The notes under the pieces are model-generated. The model saw only the letters and a list, made by a program, of their open reading frames with translations, ran no database searches and was not told the DNA's origin. Source: Tunturiibacter empetritectus (lineage in GTDB: Bacteria > Acidobacteriota > Terriglobia > Terriglobales > Acidobacteriaceae). From it: DNA of 64,000 nt. The stretch's first letter is position 1, and every line of letters starts with the position of its first letter. Below are positions 34,757 through 43,100 of this stretch, piece by piece. Both the position numbers and the translations under genes were made by a program. The DNA lies in NCBI RefSeq assembly GCF_013410875.1, contig NZ_JACCCU010000002.1:124001-188000 (forward strand). Reading direction: 5' to 3'.

Positions 34757-37700
34757 ATGCGCCTTCGCCAGCTGTCGCTCGCCCTCCTGCTCTCCTGCGC
34801 CCCTCTCCTCGCCCAATCCTTCACTCCAGTCCGCGAGCAGAAGAATCTCTCCCCCGCCGCCGTCGCCAAGCTCAACACCCTCGAGACCCTCAACTCTCTC
34901 CCAGCAGGCGACTGGCGCTTTCACGCAGGCGACATCCCCCACGGCGAATCCACCACCCTCGACGACTCCTCCTGGACCCTCGTTCAGCCCAAATCCAAAG
35001 CCCCCCACGAGGCCGTCTGGTACCGTCGCGAGATCGAAGTCCCCAAGACCCTCAACGGCTACGACATCACCGGCTCCCGCATCTCCTTCCAGTTCCGCTC
35101 CGACGCCAACGGCGCCGTCCCCGAGATCATCTACTTCAACGGCAAGCGCGTCGCCCTCGGCGAAGACCTCGAACCCATCGTCCTCTTCGAACCCGCCAAC
35201 CCCGGCGACAAGATCCTCGTAGCCGTCAAACTCCTCCAGACCGTCGACGACAAGACTTTCTCCGGCGTCCGGCTAACCATCGAGCCAAACCCCAACGCCA
35301 CCGGCGCCACCGCCCGTCCCTCCCCAGACGACATCCGCATCCAGTGCATTGCCGCCGCCAACCTCCTTCCAGCACTTCCCACGCCGCGCAAAGACCTCCT
35401 TCCCAAAGTCGAAGAAGCCGTAGCCGCCATCAACACCAACGCCCTCGCCTCCGCCGACCAGGCCGCCTTCGACCGATCCCTCCGCCACGCGCAGGAGATC
35501 CTCACCACCCTCCACCCCGTCCTCGCCGAAGCAAAGATCGATCTCGCCGGCAACTCCCACATCGACGCCGCCTGGCTCTGGCCCAAGAGCGAGACCATAG
35601 ACGTCGTCAAGCGCACCTTCACCACCGCGCTTCAGCTCATGAACGAGTACCCCGACTACACCTTCTCCCAATCCGCCGCGCAGTACACCGAGTGGATGGC
35701 CGAAAAGTACCCCGCCCTCAACGAGCAGATCCGTCAGCGCGTCAAAGAAGGCCGCTGGGAGATCGTAGGCGGCATGTGGGTCGAGCCCGACCTCAACCTC
35801 CCCGACGGCGAATCCCAGGTCCGCCAACTCCTCATCGGCCAACGCGTCTTCCACGATCAGTATGGCGTCGTCGCCCGCATCGGCTGGAACCCCGACTCCT
35901 TCGGCTACAACTGGCAGACACCCCAGATCTACAAACGCTCTGGCCTAGACTACTTCGTCACGCAGAAGATGCACTGGAACGACACCAACCAGCTTCCCTT
36001 CCGCCTCTTCTGGTGGGAGTCGCCCGACGGCTCGAAAGTCCTCACCTACTTCCCCACCGACTACGTCCACGACAACGTCAACCCCACCCGCATCTCCGCC
36101 GACTTCGCCGAGTCCGCCGACCGCAACCCCGGCACCACCGAACTCCTCGACCTCTACGGCATCGGCGACCACGGCGGCGGCCCCACCCGCGCCATGCTAG
36201 ACCAGGCCGACCACTGGATCGCCGCCGGCACCAAAGATCACGACGCCGTCCCCACCATGCGCTACCACACCGCGCAAAACTACTTCACCAACGTAGAAAA
36301 AAACCTCAACCCCACCTCCCCAACGTGGGACTACGAGAGCATCGCCAAGGGCTACACCGCCCCACCAGCCGCGAACGGCGCACTGGGAATCCCTACCTGG
36401 AAAGACGAGCTCTACTTCGAATACCACCGCGGCGTCTACACCACCCAGGCCGCTCACAAGCGCAACATGCGCACCAGCGAAGTAGCCACCCTCGACGCCG
36501 AAAAGCTAGCCTCCCTCGCCTGGCTGGACGGCCAACCCTACCCCAACGCCGAACTCACCGAAAACTGGAAGAAGATCACCTTCAACGGCTTCCACGACCT
36601 TGCCGCCGGCTCCGGCATCGCCATCATCTACAAAGACGCCCAACGCGAATACACCGAAGTCTTCCACGCCGACAAAGAGATCACCGACAACTCCCTCAAT
36701 ACCCTCTCCACTCGCATCGACACCAGCACCAAAACCGGCGTCCCTGTCCTCGTCTACAACGCAATGGCGTGGCCCCGCAGTGAAACCGTAGAACTTCACA
36801 TCCAGCTTCCCAGTCCCTCAGAGACGATCGAACTGACGGACACTCGCAACGCCATCTTGCTCTCTCAAATCGTCTCTCATCAGCCTGGCAGCAACGAATT
36901 TACGGTTCTGGCCCGCGTCAACGAAGTCCCGGCTCTTGGCTATACCGTCCTTCACGCGTACGGAAACCTGCCGCAGAACGCTGATCTGCGACGTCTCCAT
37001 AAGGAGCAGCTAACGGATCTGAAATATTCCGGACTCTCCTTCTCGCAGGATTCGTCTTCTTACACCTTGAGTACCGGCCGCAGTCACCTTCAAGTCAGAA
37101 TAAGCAAAGAAACTGGATGCATTACAAACCTCACAACGGACTCTTTTCCAGCCCACACATACGTCGCTGCCAACCCTGCCAATGATGCCTGCGCCAACCA
37201 ACTCCAAACTTTTAAGGACACCCCCAAGCAATACGACGCCTGGAACATAGACCCCGGCACCCTCGACGGCACGATGACCCCCATCACGACCCTCGACTCC
37301 ATCGCCATCACCGACAACGGCCCCCTCCGCAAAACAATCCGAGTCACGCGCAGTTGGCAATCCTCAAAATTCGTTCAAGACATCTCCCTCGACGCAGGAG
37401 CGGACACAGTCCGCATCTCCAACGACATCGAATGGCACGAGACCCACGTCCTCCTCAAAGCCGCATTCCCCCTGGCCGCCACATCACCGAAGGCGACCTA
37501 TGAAATTCCTTTCGGATCCATAGCCCGCCCCACCACCCGCAACAACTCCTGGGAAAAAGCCCAGTTCGAAGTCCCCGCTATGCGCTGGGCCGACCTCGGC
37601 GACGACAAGCAAGGCCTCTCCATCCTCAACGACTCCAAGTACGGCTACGACGCCGCAGGCAACACCCTCCGCATCACACTCCTCCGCTCCCCCACCTGGC

Positions 37701-38149
37701 CCGACGCCGAAGCCGACCGGGGCCACCAGCACTTCGTCTACGCCCTCTACCCCCACACCGGCTCCTGGAAGCAAGCCCAGACCGTCCGCCGCGGCTACGA
37801 ACTCAACGACCCCCTCAAAGCCACTCAAGTCTTCTCCCACACCGGCACCCTACCCGCCGAGCACTCCTTCGCCAGCATCGAAAACCCCAACGTAACCCTC
37901 ACCGCCATCAAAAAAGCCGAAGACTCCGACGCCCTCGTTTTCCGCATGTACGAGTGGGCCGGCACCACCACCGAAGTAAAACTCCACATCCCCCACGGCG
38001 CCACCTACGCCATCGAATCCAACATGATGGAAAAACCCGAAGGCGACCACCTCAATCTCACCAACGACACCGTCACCGTCCCCATCAAACCCTACGAGAT
38101 CCTCACCCTCCAGGCCATCTACCCAACCCCAACCACTGCGGCAAAATAG
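34757..38149 (+). CDS. Glycoside hydrolase family 38 alpha-mannosidase, secreted
   Basis: 1130 residues from ATG 34757, with a signal peptide (LSLALLLSCAPLLAQ); an in-frame ATG at 34685 gives a poorer start. The GH38 core is clear: NSHIDAAWLWPKSET near 265 (metal His-Asp), GGMWVEPDLNLPDGES near 340 and the nucleophile Asp in NPDSFGYNWQ near 379. DHGGGPTRAML near 475 and the C-terminal beta domains follow (RTVRRGYELNDPL type). Metal-dependent retaining alpha-mannosidase acting on glycans outside the cytosol; mannan or glycoprotein glycan degradation is inference. Between about 36785 and 37215 (residues about 677-820) codon use shifts away from C-ending, unlike the rest of the gene. Confidence 0.93.
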   Translation: MRLRQLSLALLLSCAPLLAQSFTPVREQKNLSPAAVAKLNTLETLNSLPAGDWRFHAGDIPHGESTTLDDSSWTLVQPKSKAPHEAVWYRREIEVPKTLNGYDITGSRISFQFRSDANGAVPEIIYFNGKRVALGEDLEPIVLFEPANPGDKILVAVKLLQTVDDKTFSGVRLTIEPNPNATGATARPSPDDIRIQCIAAANLLPALPTPRKDLLPKVEEAVAAINTNALASADQAAFDRSLRHAQEILTTLHPVLAEAKIDLAGNSHIDAAWLWPKSETIDVVKRTFTTALQLMNEYPDYTFSQSAAQYTEWMAEKYPALNEQIRQRVKEGRWEIVGGMWVEPDLNLPDGESQVRQLLIGQRVFHDQYGVVARIGWNPDSFGYNWQTPQIYKRSGLDYFVTQKMHWNDTNQLPFRLFWWESPDGSKVLTYFPTDYVHDNVNPTRISADFAESADRNPGTTELLDLYGIGDHGGGPTRAMLDQADHWIAAGTKDHDAVPTMRYHTAQNYFTNVEKNLNPTSPTWDYESIAKGYTAPPAANGALGIPTWKDELYFEYHRGVYTTQAAHKRNMRTSEVATLDAEKLASLAWLDGQPYPNAELTENWKKITFNGFHDLAAGSGIAIIYKDAQREYTEVFHADKEITDNSLNTLSTRIDTSTKTGVPVLVYNAMAWPRSETVELHIQLPSPSETIELTDTRNAILLSQIVSHQPGSNEFTVLARVNEVPALGYTVLHAYGNLPQNADLRRLHKEQLTDLKYSGLSFSQDSSSYTLSTGRSHLQVRISKETGCITNLTTDSFPAHTYVAANPANDACANQLQTFKDTPKQYDAWNIDPGTLDGTMTPITTLDSIAITDNGPLRKTIRVTRSWQSSKFVQDISLDAGADTVRISNDIEWHETHVLLKAAFPLAATSPKATYEIPFGSIARPTTRNNSWEKAQFEVPAMRWADLGDDKQGLSILNDSKYGYDAAGNTLRITLLRSPTWPDAEADRGHQHFVYALYPHTGSWKQAQTVRRGYELNDPLKATQVFSHTGTLPAEHSFASIENPNVTLTAIKKAEDSDALVFRMYEWAGTTTEVKLHIPHGATYAIESNMMEKPEGDHLNLTNDTVTVPIKPYEILTLQAIYPTPTTAAK

Positions 38150-38185
38150 AAGTCAACACGCCATAGATCTCGCCATCTCAAAAAC

Positions 38186-38250
38186 CGTCTGGCTTACGGG
38201 CACGGCTTTAGCCGCGCCATACCTTCAGCCACAAACGGGGCTTTAGTGCC
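38186..38250 (+). repeat. RAYT-associated-type repeat, partial copy
   Basis: Runs from CCGTCTGGCTTACGGGCACGG, with hairpin GGCTTTAGCC (GCACGGCTTTAGCCGCGCC), to CAAACGGGGCTTTAGTGCC. It lacks parts of the full copy that follows at 38256, like a decayed tandem neighbour. Confidence 0.6.
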
Positions 38251-38255
38251 TGCAA

Positions 38256-38356
38256 AAAAGTCCGTTCTGCTTAAGGGCACGGCTTCAGCCGTGCCGCAAG
38301 AGCTTTGACTGTATTGCGGCTTTAGCCGCTGAGGTCAGCCTTTCGTTCGGAAGGGT
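38256..38356 (+). repeat. RAYT-associated-type repeat, copy 2
   Basis: AAAAAGTCCGTTCTGCTTAAGGG start, hairpin GGCACGGCTTCAGCCGTGCC, CGCAAGAGCTTTGACTGTATT link, hairpin GCGGCTTTAGCCGCTGAGGT, tail CCTTTCGTTCGGAAGGG. Ends about 50 bases before the RAYT start codon and matches the copy at 31479. Confidence 0.85.
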
Positions 38357-38407
38357 ATTTTTTCATCACCCTCTTCAGCCCTAAGGTACCCGCATTACAA
38401 TCTCCCC

Positions 38408-38836
38408 ATGGCGATCCCGCCCCGCACCTCTCGCCCCGGCACCTACTTCATCACCAGCGCAACCCACAACCGCCGCCGCCTCTTCCAGGTAGACCGCCAC
38501 GCCCAACTCTTCCTCGATACCATCCAACACTATCGAGCCAAAGGCCACTACAAACTCCACGCCTTCGTCATCATGCCCGATCACATTAACCTTCTCCTCA
38601 CCCCACAAACCATCTCCCTCGAGAGAGCCGTAGGGCTAATCAAAGGAGGCTTCTCCCACCGCCTCTCCTCCTCCCAACCCATCTGGCAGCGAAGCTTCAC
38701 CGACCACCGCATTCGTAACCGAGTCGAGTTCGAGATCCGCCGAACTTACATCCACCAAAATCCCGTGCGCGCCAACCTTGTATCTAGCGCAGAAGTTTAC
38801 CCCTGGTCTTCGGCGACCAGCATCGCCCCCGACTAA
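38408..38836 (+). CDS. REP-associated tyrosine transposase (RAYT, Y1 family)
   Basis: 142 residues, normal for this group. Features: FITSATHNRRRLFQVDRH (4-30), the HUH-like box IMPDHINLLLTP with His59-Ile-Asn61, where HUH would need a second His, LERAVGLIKGGFSHRL (71-86), QRSFTDHRIR (94-103), and the likely catalytic Tyr114 in RRTYIHQNPVRANL. The family cleaves and joins single-stranded REP hairpin DNA to spread REP elements. The palindromic repeats directly upstream are its probable substrate set. Single-copy RAYTs are domesticated in many genomes. The Asn at the second metal position may lower or abolish activity, or shift metal use. Confidence 0.9.
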   Translation: MAIPPRTSRPGTYFITSATHNRRRLFQVDRHAQLFLDTIQHYRAKGHYKLHAFVIMPDHINLLLTPQTISLERAVGLIKGGFSHRLSSSQPIWQRSFTDHRIRNRVEFEIRRTYIHQNPVRANLVSSAEVYPWSSATSIAPD

Positions 38837-39137
38837 GCCCACAAAAAAAACCTTGTCAAGCCCCCAAATCACCAAACCCCGCGCCAATCCAGCAAAATCG
38901 CGTGGCGTATTAGTTCTACCCAAACTGCTATACTCAATGAAGAGTAAGGAAAGCCCCGGCAGAGAGATTCGGGGCTTTCCTTGCGTGGTGCGCATAAGTC
39001 GTTTGGAATGACGTATCTGCGGCTAAGTCTTTTAGCAGCACGTATTTACGAAGACTAGCTCGCCGCAAGTAATTGCAAATAAAGAATTTACACGCGGGCA
39101 ATAGGGGGGGTACCCCTCCGCGAGCACAGGAACCACA
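38837..39137. other. 301-base gap upstream of mnmA
   Basis: No gene is seen. Contains TATACT at 38929-38934 (possible -10), the hairpin at 38948-38980 and a G-rich stretch (ATAGGGGGGGTACCCC) at about 39100. AGGA at about 39128 serves mnmA. Confidence 0.5.
38948..38980 (+). terminator. Perfect 11-base hairpin with possible short transcript
   Basis: GGAAAGCCCCG pairs exactly with CGGGGCTTTCC around GCAGAGAGATT, followed by TTGCG. Only about 15 bases separate it from a TATACT hexamer, so it could end a very short transcript, or stop readthrough from RAYT into mnmA. Confidence 0.6.
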
Positions 39138-40268
39138 ATGCCTCATGAGCCCAACAACACGATAGCGGTCGCCATGTCCGGAGGAGTTGACTCCTCCGCC
39201 GTCGCCGCCCTCCTGCGCGCTCAAGGCCATGACCTTGTCGGCCTCACCCTCCAGCTCTGGAACCAGCGCCGCCTCGCCGGACACGAGGGCATGCCCGAAG
39301 CCGTCCAGGGCCGCTGCTGCTCCATCGACGACGTCTACGACGCACGCCACGTCGCCGAGCAGCTCGACATACCGTATTACGTCGTCAACCAGCAGGAGCG
39401 CTTCGAGGCCGACGTGGTCAAGCCCTTCGTCTCCGAGTACCTCGCCGGCCGCACCCCAATCCCCTGCACCCTCTGCAACAACCACCTCAAGTTCGATCAG
39501 CTCCTCACCACCGCCCGTCAGATCGGCGCCGACCGCATCGCCACCGGCCACTATGCACGCAACCGCTTCGATGAAGCACGCGGACGCTGGATCCTCTCCC
39601 GCCCCGAAGACAAGTCCAAGGATCAGACCTACTTCCTCTTCGGCCTCACGCAGGAGCAGCTCAGCCGCACCATGTTTCCCCTGGGCGAGATGCAGAAGCC
39701 CGCCGTCCGCCAGATGGCCGCAGACGCAGGCCTCGCCGTAGCCCAGAAGTCCGACTCGCAGGAGATCTGCTTCATCCCCGGTGGCGACTACAACACCTTC
39801 CTCAAGGCTTACCTCGACGAGCAGGGCGAAGACCTCCCCAACACCGCCGGAGAACTCGTCACCACCACCGGCGAAGTCCTCGGCCAACACGATGGCATCC
39901 AGAGCTTCACCGTAGGGCAACGCAAAGGCCTTGGCCTCACCAGCGTCAACCCGCTCTACGTCCTCGCCATCCACCCCGACTCTCACCAGGTCACCGTAGG
40001 CTCCGACGAAGATCTGCTCTCGCGCGATCTCTTCGCCAACCGCCTCAACTGGATCTCCATCCCAGAGCTCACCGAGCCGATCCGCGTCAGCATCAAGATC
40101 CGCCACCGCCACACCCCGGCCATGGCCACCCTCACCCGCGTCACGAACGGAACAGCCGACCAGACGGTCCACGCTCTCTTCGACGAGCCCCAACGTGCAA
40201 TCACCCCCGGCCAGTCCGCCGTCTTCTATCAGGAAGACGAGGTGGTCGGGGGCGGTTGGATCACCTAG
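39138..40268 (+). CDS. mnmA: tRNA 2-thiouridine synthetase MnmA
   Basis: 376 residues, typical for MnmA. The PP-loop AMSGGVDSSAVAALL starts at 13, LQLWNQRRLAGHEG is near 38, and the first cysteine site QGRCCSIDDVYDARHVAE is near 58. NPCTLCNNHLKF-like (here PCTLCNNHLKFDQL) holds the catalytic nucleophile Cys near 113, and QKSDSQEICFIPGGDY the second catalytic Cys near 208. YKGLGLTS-like and the C-terminal beta-barrel complete it. The enzyme thiolates U34 of Lys, Glu and Gln tRNAs using sulfur passed from a cysteine desulfurase; the one at 20910 is a candidate donor. Monocistronic, with a palindromic hairpin upstream. Confidence 0.96.
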   Translation: MPHEPNNTIAVAMSGGVDSSAVAALLRAQGHDLVGLTLQLWNQRRLAGHEGMPEAVQGRCCSIDDVYDARHVAEQLDIPYYVVNQQERFEADVVKPFVSEYLAGRTPIPCTLCNNHLKFDQLLTTARQIGADRIATGHYARNRFDEARGRWILSRPEDKSKDQTYFLFGLTQEQLSRTMFPLGEMQKPAVRQMAADAGLAVAQKSDSQEICFIPGGDYNTFLKAYLDEQGEDLPNTAGELVTTTGEVLGQHDGIQSFTVGQRKGLGLTSVNPLYVLAIHPDSHQVTVGSDEDLLSRDLFANRLNWISIPELTEPIRVSIKIRHRHTPAMATLTRVTNGTADQTVHALFDEPQRAITPGQSAVFYQEDEVVGGGWIT

Positions 40269-40286
40269 CAAAAATTCAGAGAGCTA

Positions 40287-40874
40287 CTACCCCTGATCGG
40301 AGTCGCGTCGGGTACTCGGTCGCCCGCCACCGAACCCCTTCGTCCGTCCCGCCAGAACATCCAGCCCCGCCTTCAGCCCATTCACCAGCCCGGAGACCTC
40401 ACGCAGCGGAACCTTGATCCCCCGCTGAACCGTCTCCGAGATGTCCGAGGTGGTATTCAGCACCGAGGTGACCATCCCATCGACCCGTGCCACCTGCGCG
40501 CGCGTCTTCGAATTCAAATCGCTCGCAGTCGAATCAAACTCGTGAGCTTTGGCGCGAATCACATGGCTCGTCTCAACAAAGTTCTCCGTGATGATCTTCA
40601 CCTTAGGCGCAGTGTCCTGAATGAATCCGTGAGAGCTATCGAGAATCGGCATCATCTTCAAGCGAATCTCTTCCACAATCTCCAGCCCGCGCTTCCTCGT
40701 CTTCGCCGCGCCAATAGCCATCGCAATCAATGCGATCGCCTGCACGATCAGTGCAACCGCGACCATCGCAACGAAGACCATCAGCAGCTTCGAATTCCCC
40801 GACGAAAGCGAATCCGGGTCCTGCAGCCACATACCTGACATCACGATCCGCATCGCTTCCATAACGTCTCTCAA
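40287..40874 (-). CDS. Membrane-anchored coiled-coil protein, DUF948-like
   Basis: 195 residues. One membrane helix (VFVAMVAVALIVQAIALIAMAIGAA, about 32-56) after a short N terminus with several Met, then a long amphipathic helix with KMMPILDSSHGFIQ, ENFVETSHVIRAKAHEF, and repeated Asp/Ser/Thr heptads. That is the design of DUF948 and YtxG-like general-stress proteins. It is followed on the same strand by nothing close; the YtxH gene lies upstream on the same strand, so the pair may be a small envelope-stress unit. The start codon is uncertain because ATGs occur at several places in the first 15 residues. Confidence 0.8.
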   Translation of the reverse strand: MRDVMEAMRIVMSGMWLQDPDSLSSGNSKLLMVFVAMVAVALIVQAIALIAMAIGAAKTRKRGLEIVEEIRLKMMPILDSSHGFIQDTAPKVKIITENFVETSHVIRAKAHEFDSTASDLNSKTRAQVARVDGMVTSVLNTTSDISETVQRGIKVPLREVSGLVNGLKAGLDVLAGRTKGFGGGRPSTRRDSDQG

Positions 40875-40902
40875 TCCCTCAAGTTACGAGATAACAATCA
40901 CA

Positions 40903-40935
40903 AGGCCCGGCCGCCAGCAAGGGTCGACCGGGCCT
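40903..40935 (-). terminator. Hairpin downstream of the YtxH gene
   Basis: AGGCCCGG and CCGGGCCT form an eight-base perfect stem, followed on the minus strand by TTGTGATTGTTAT, a partly T-rich tail. About 50 bases after the YtxH stop. Confidence 0.65.
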
Positions 40936-40982
40936 AGACTATCAGAAACCACTAACAGACAAACAACTAACAGACAACCGTC

Positions 40983-41387
40983 TTACGAGTGAGATTCGCC
41001 CGTCGTAGTGCTCGCATATGCTTCTTTGCCCGCATCAATCGCAGCAGACACCTTATCGCTATGCTCCTGCACCAATCCCTTGCCCTTCTCAACATACTGA
41101 GCCCACTGCGTCCGGCCGCGATCATAGTAATCCTTACCGCGATCGACATACTCGCCCATCTGTTGCTTACCCTGTGCGGCCAAAACAGCCGCCCGATCCT
41201 GCGCCTGCTGCGCCAGAACCGCTGCCTTATCCTTGGCATCCATAGCGCTCGCGACCAGATCTTCGCGGGTTTCTTTACCAGCCTTTGGGGCATACAGCAC
41301 CCCCGCCAGGGCACCAATACCAAGTCCCGCTAGGAACCAACCCAATCCACTTACTCCACTCTCGTTGTCGTTATCTGACATGCTCAT
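40983..41387 (-). CDS. YtxH-domain membrane protein
   Basis: 134 residues. GLGWFLAGLGIGALAGVLYAPKAG near 14-36 is the family signature: one membrane helix ending at YAPKxG. A charged helical tail follows with KETREDLVASAMDAKDKAA, then Gln/Ala-rich repeats and EYVDRGKDYYDRGRTQWA. It resembles general-stress proteins of Bacillus that surround or anchor to the envelope; its exact role is not known. The gene pairs by strand and distance with the DUF948-like gene, though a hairpin lies between. Upstream 420 bases carry no gene. Confidence 0.88.
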   Translation of the reverse strand: MSMSDNDNESGVSGLGWFLAGLGIGALAGVLYAPKAGKETREDLVASAMDAKDKAAVLAQQAQDRAAVLAAQGKQQMGEYVDRGKDYYDRGRTQWAQYVEKGKGLVQEHSDKVSAAIDAGKEAYASTTTGESHS

Positions 41388-41809
41388 TCTCCTCTTTCCA
41401 GGCTTCAGGTGCGGAATCTGCCTCTCCGCCCTTTATAACTCAACTTGCGGATTTACTAAGTCAAATCTCAAACCGATTCTCATATATCCGAGATACTCCG
41501 GTTCGTCCGCGGCAGCCGCCGCACGTTCACAACGCCCTGCTTAGGGAGATGCCCCGCCCTCCAATTAGGTTGCGCGCTCCCTCATCGACCGAGTCATTTG
41601 CTACAAGCTGTCGCCTCAGCCGCCGGACGAGCAGTCTGGATTTTTTCGATATCTTTCGAGAACTGCCTCGTCTAATCCTTAAACGCCCTCTCCACGAAGA
41701 TGAGGAAACCGCCATTCCTAGAAACTTCGGCCTGAGACGCCGCATCGGATAGTTGTCAGTGGTTTACAGTGTTCGCAGTGCAAGTCGCTCGACGCACGAA
41801 AGGGGTTTC
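41388..41809. other. 422-base gap without a supported gene
   Basis: Between divergent YtxH and BON/glycine-zipper genes. Small open frames are present (for instance 41527-41745, minus) but have no start signals or family features. GAAAGGGG at about 41799 is the ribosome site of the next gene. Codon use and motifs suggest regulatory DNA only. Confidence 0.5.
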
Positions 41810-42934
41810 ATGTACGCCAACCGCCACCTCTCCGCCACACGCGCTCTTCTGGCATCCACGATTTTAGCCGTCACTCTTGGCTTCTCTGGATGCAAGAGTT
41901 CGGCGCCCGCAACACCTACCGATGACGCCAGCCTCACCGCAGCCCTGCAAAGCCGTATCTCAAGCGATGGCGCGCTTAGCGCTGAACCAATCCAGTCAAA
42001 CGTTCAGAGCGGCGTAGCCACCCTCACCGGAAACGTCAGCAGCGAAGCAGCGCGGTCCCTCGCCGCAGCCGACGCCGCTCAAGTCGCCGGCATTAAAACG
42101 GTAGTTAATAATCTCGCCGTGCAAGCTCCCGTGCCAGCTGTCACTGCCACAGCCATCCCACTGCCCCCTCCCATACCTGTCACCCCAAGGAAACTTCCCG
42201 CTCCCAAACCGGCGTTTAAGCCAAAGGCAGCACCAGTCGTCCACGAGTCGGCCCCTGTTGAAGCGCCTGTCCAGCAGGCAGCAGCAACCCCTCCGCTGCC
42301 CCCGCAGCAGGAACTTCCCCCTCCGCCGCCGCCACCTCCTCCTGCGTTCCGTAGCATCACCGTGCCACCGGACACTACGATCCCCGTCCGCATCACCCAA
42401 ACGCTCGATAGCGCAACTACTCAGCAAGGTGACAGCTTCTCCGGTACCGTCGCCACAGACGTTATTATCGACGGCCTCGTCGTCATCCGCCAGGGAACAC
42501 CCGTCTCTGGCCGTGTCTCCGCCGCGCAGGAAGCGGCCCATTACAAAGGAAACTCCTTACTCACCGTTGAACTCACCAGCATCAACCGCCGTGGCGAAGC
42601 GCTCGCAGTCACCACCGAACCCTACAGCGTCCAAGGTAAAGGCCGCGGCAAAAACACAGCCGAAAAAGTCGGCGGCGGCGCAGCTGTTGGTGCTATCCTT
42701 GGCGGCATACTCGGCGGCGGCAAAGGAGCCGCAGTCGGCGCCGCTGCCGGTGGCGGCCTCGGAGCCGGAGCCAATACCATCACCCGAGGCGAGCAGGTTC
42801 AAATCCCCTCGGAAAGTCTCATCCGTTTCCGCCTGACGAACACCTTGTCCCTCTCGGTTCCGGCAAAAAATTCCGAAAGCACAACCACCAATCCGGACCT
42901 GCAATCGAGACCCGCAGACCAGCCACCACAGTAG
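41810..42934 (+). CDS. BON-domain, proline-rich lipoprotein with glycine zipper
   Basis: 374 residues from ATG 41810 (GAAAGGGG upstream; a start at 41753 would add 19 residues). A signal peptide ends in a lipobox-like FSGC near 26. A BON domain follows (LTAALQSRISSDGALS to VVNNLAVQA, about 40-105), then Pro/Ala-rich spacers with PPPPPPPPP, then a beta-rich domain (SITVPPDTTIPVRITQTLDS, VDVIIDGLVVIRQGTPV-like). A glycine zipper with AVGAILGGILGGGKGAAVGAAAGG near 310 and a polar tail end the protein. BON domains bind phospholipid; glycine zippers occur in outer-membrane and pore-forming proteins. Likely an outer-membrane lipoprotein, by inference. Confidence 0.82.
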   Translation: MYANRHLSATRALLASTILAVTLGFSGCKSSAPATPTDDASLTAALQSRISSDGALSAEPIQSNVQSGVATLTGNVSSEAARSLAAADAAQVAGIKTVVNNLAVQAPVPAVTATAIPLPPPIPVTPRKLPAPKPAFKPKAAPVVHESAPVEAPVQQAAATPPLPPQQELPPPPPPPPPAFRSITVPPDTTIPVRITQTLDSATTQQGDSFSGTVATDVIIDGLVVIRQGTPVSGRVSAAQEAAHYKGNSLLTVELTSINRRGEALAVTTEPYSVQGKGRGKNTAEKVGGGAAVGAILGGILGGGKGAAVGAAAGGGLGAGANTITRGEQVQIPSESLIRFRLTNTLSLSVPAKNSESTTTNPDLQSRPADQPPQ

Positions 42935-43100
42935 ATAAACTTTGCATCTAAAAGTTAGAACAGGTGCGGCAGATCGACTCCAACTGTCGCCCATCGCCTG
43001 AAACTGATAGGCATAACGAACGTCAACCAGCTCATTCAGCCGACGCGAACGTCGCGATAGTGCTTTTAACCCATAACACTGCCTCCCGAGGTGTTTCGTC

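Noticed and set aside
34738..36783. 681-codon plus-strand frame inside the GH38 gene
   Set aside because: Out of frame with the mannosidase, Arg/Pro/His-rich as expected for frameshifted GC-rich codons; no domain.
38934..40271. Long minus-strand open frame of 445 codons opposite mnmA
   Set aside because: Antisense to a clear mnmA with catalytic motifs; the frame is a by-product of GC-rich, C-ending codons and has no family features.
41527..41745. 72-codon minus-strand frame between YtxH and BON genes
   Set aside because: No ribosome site; Arg-rich composition of a frameshifted GC region; the stretch is more likely regulatory.
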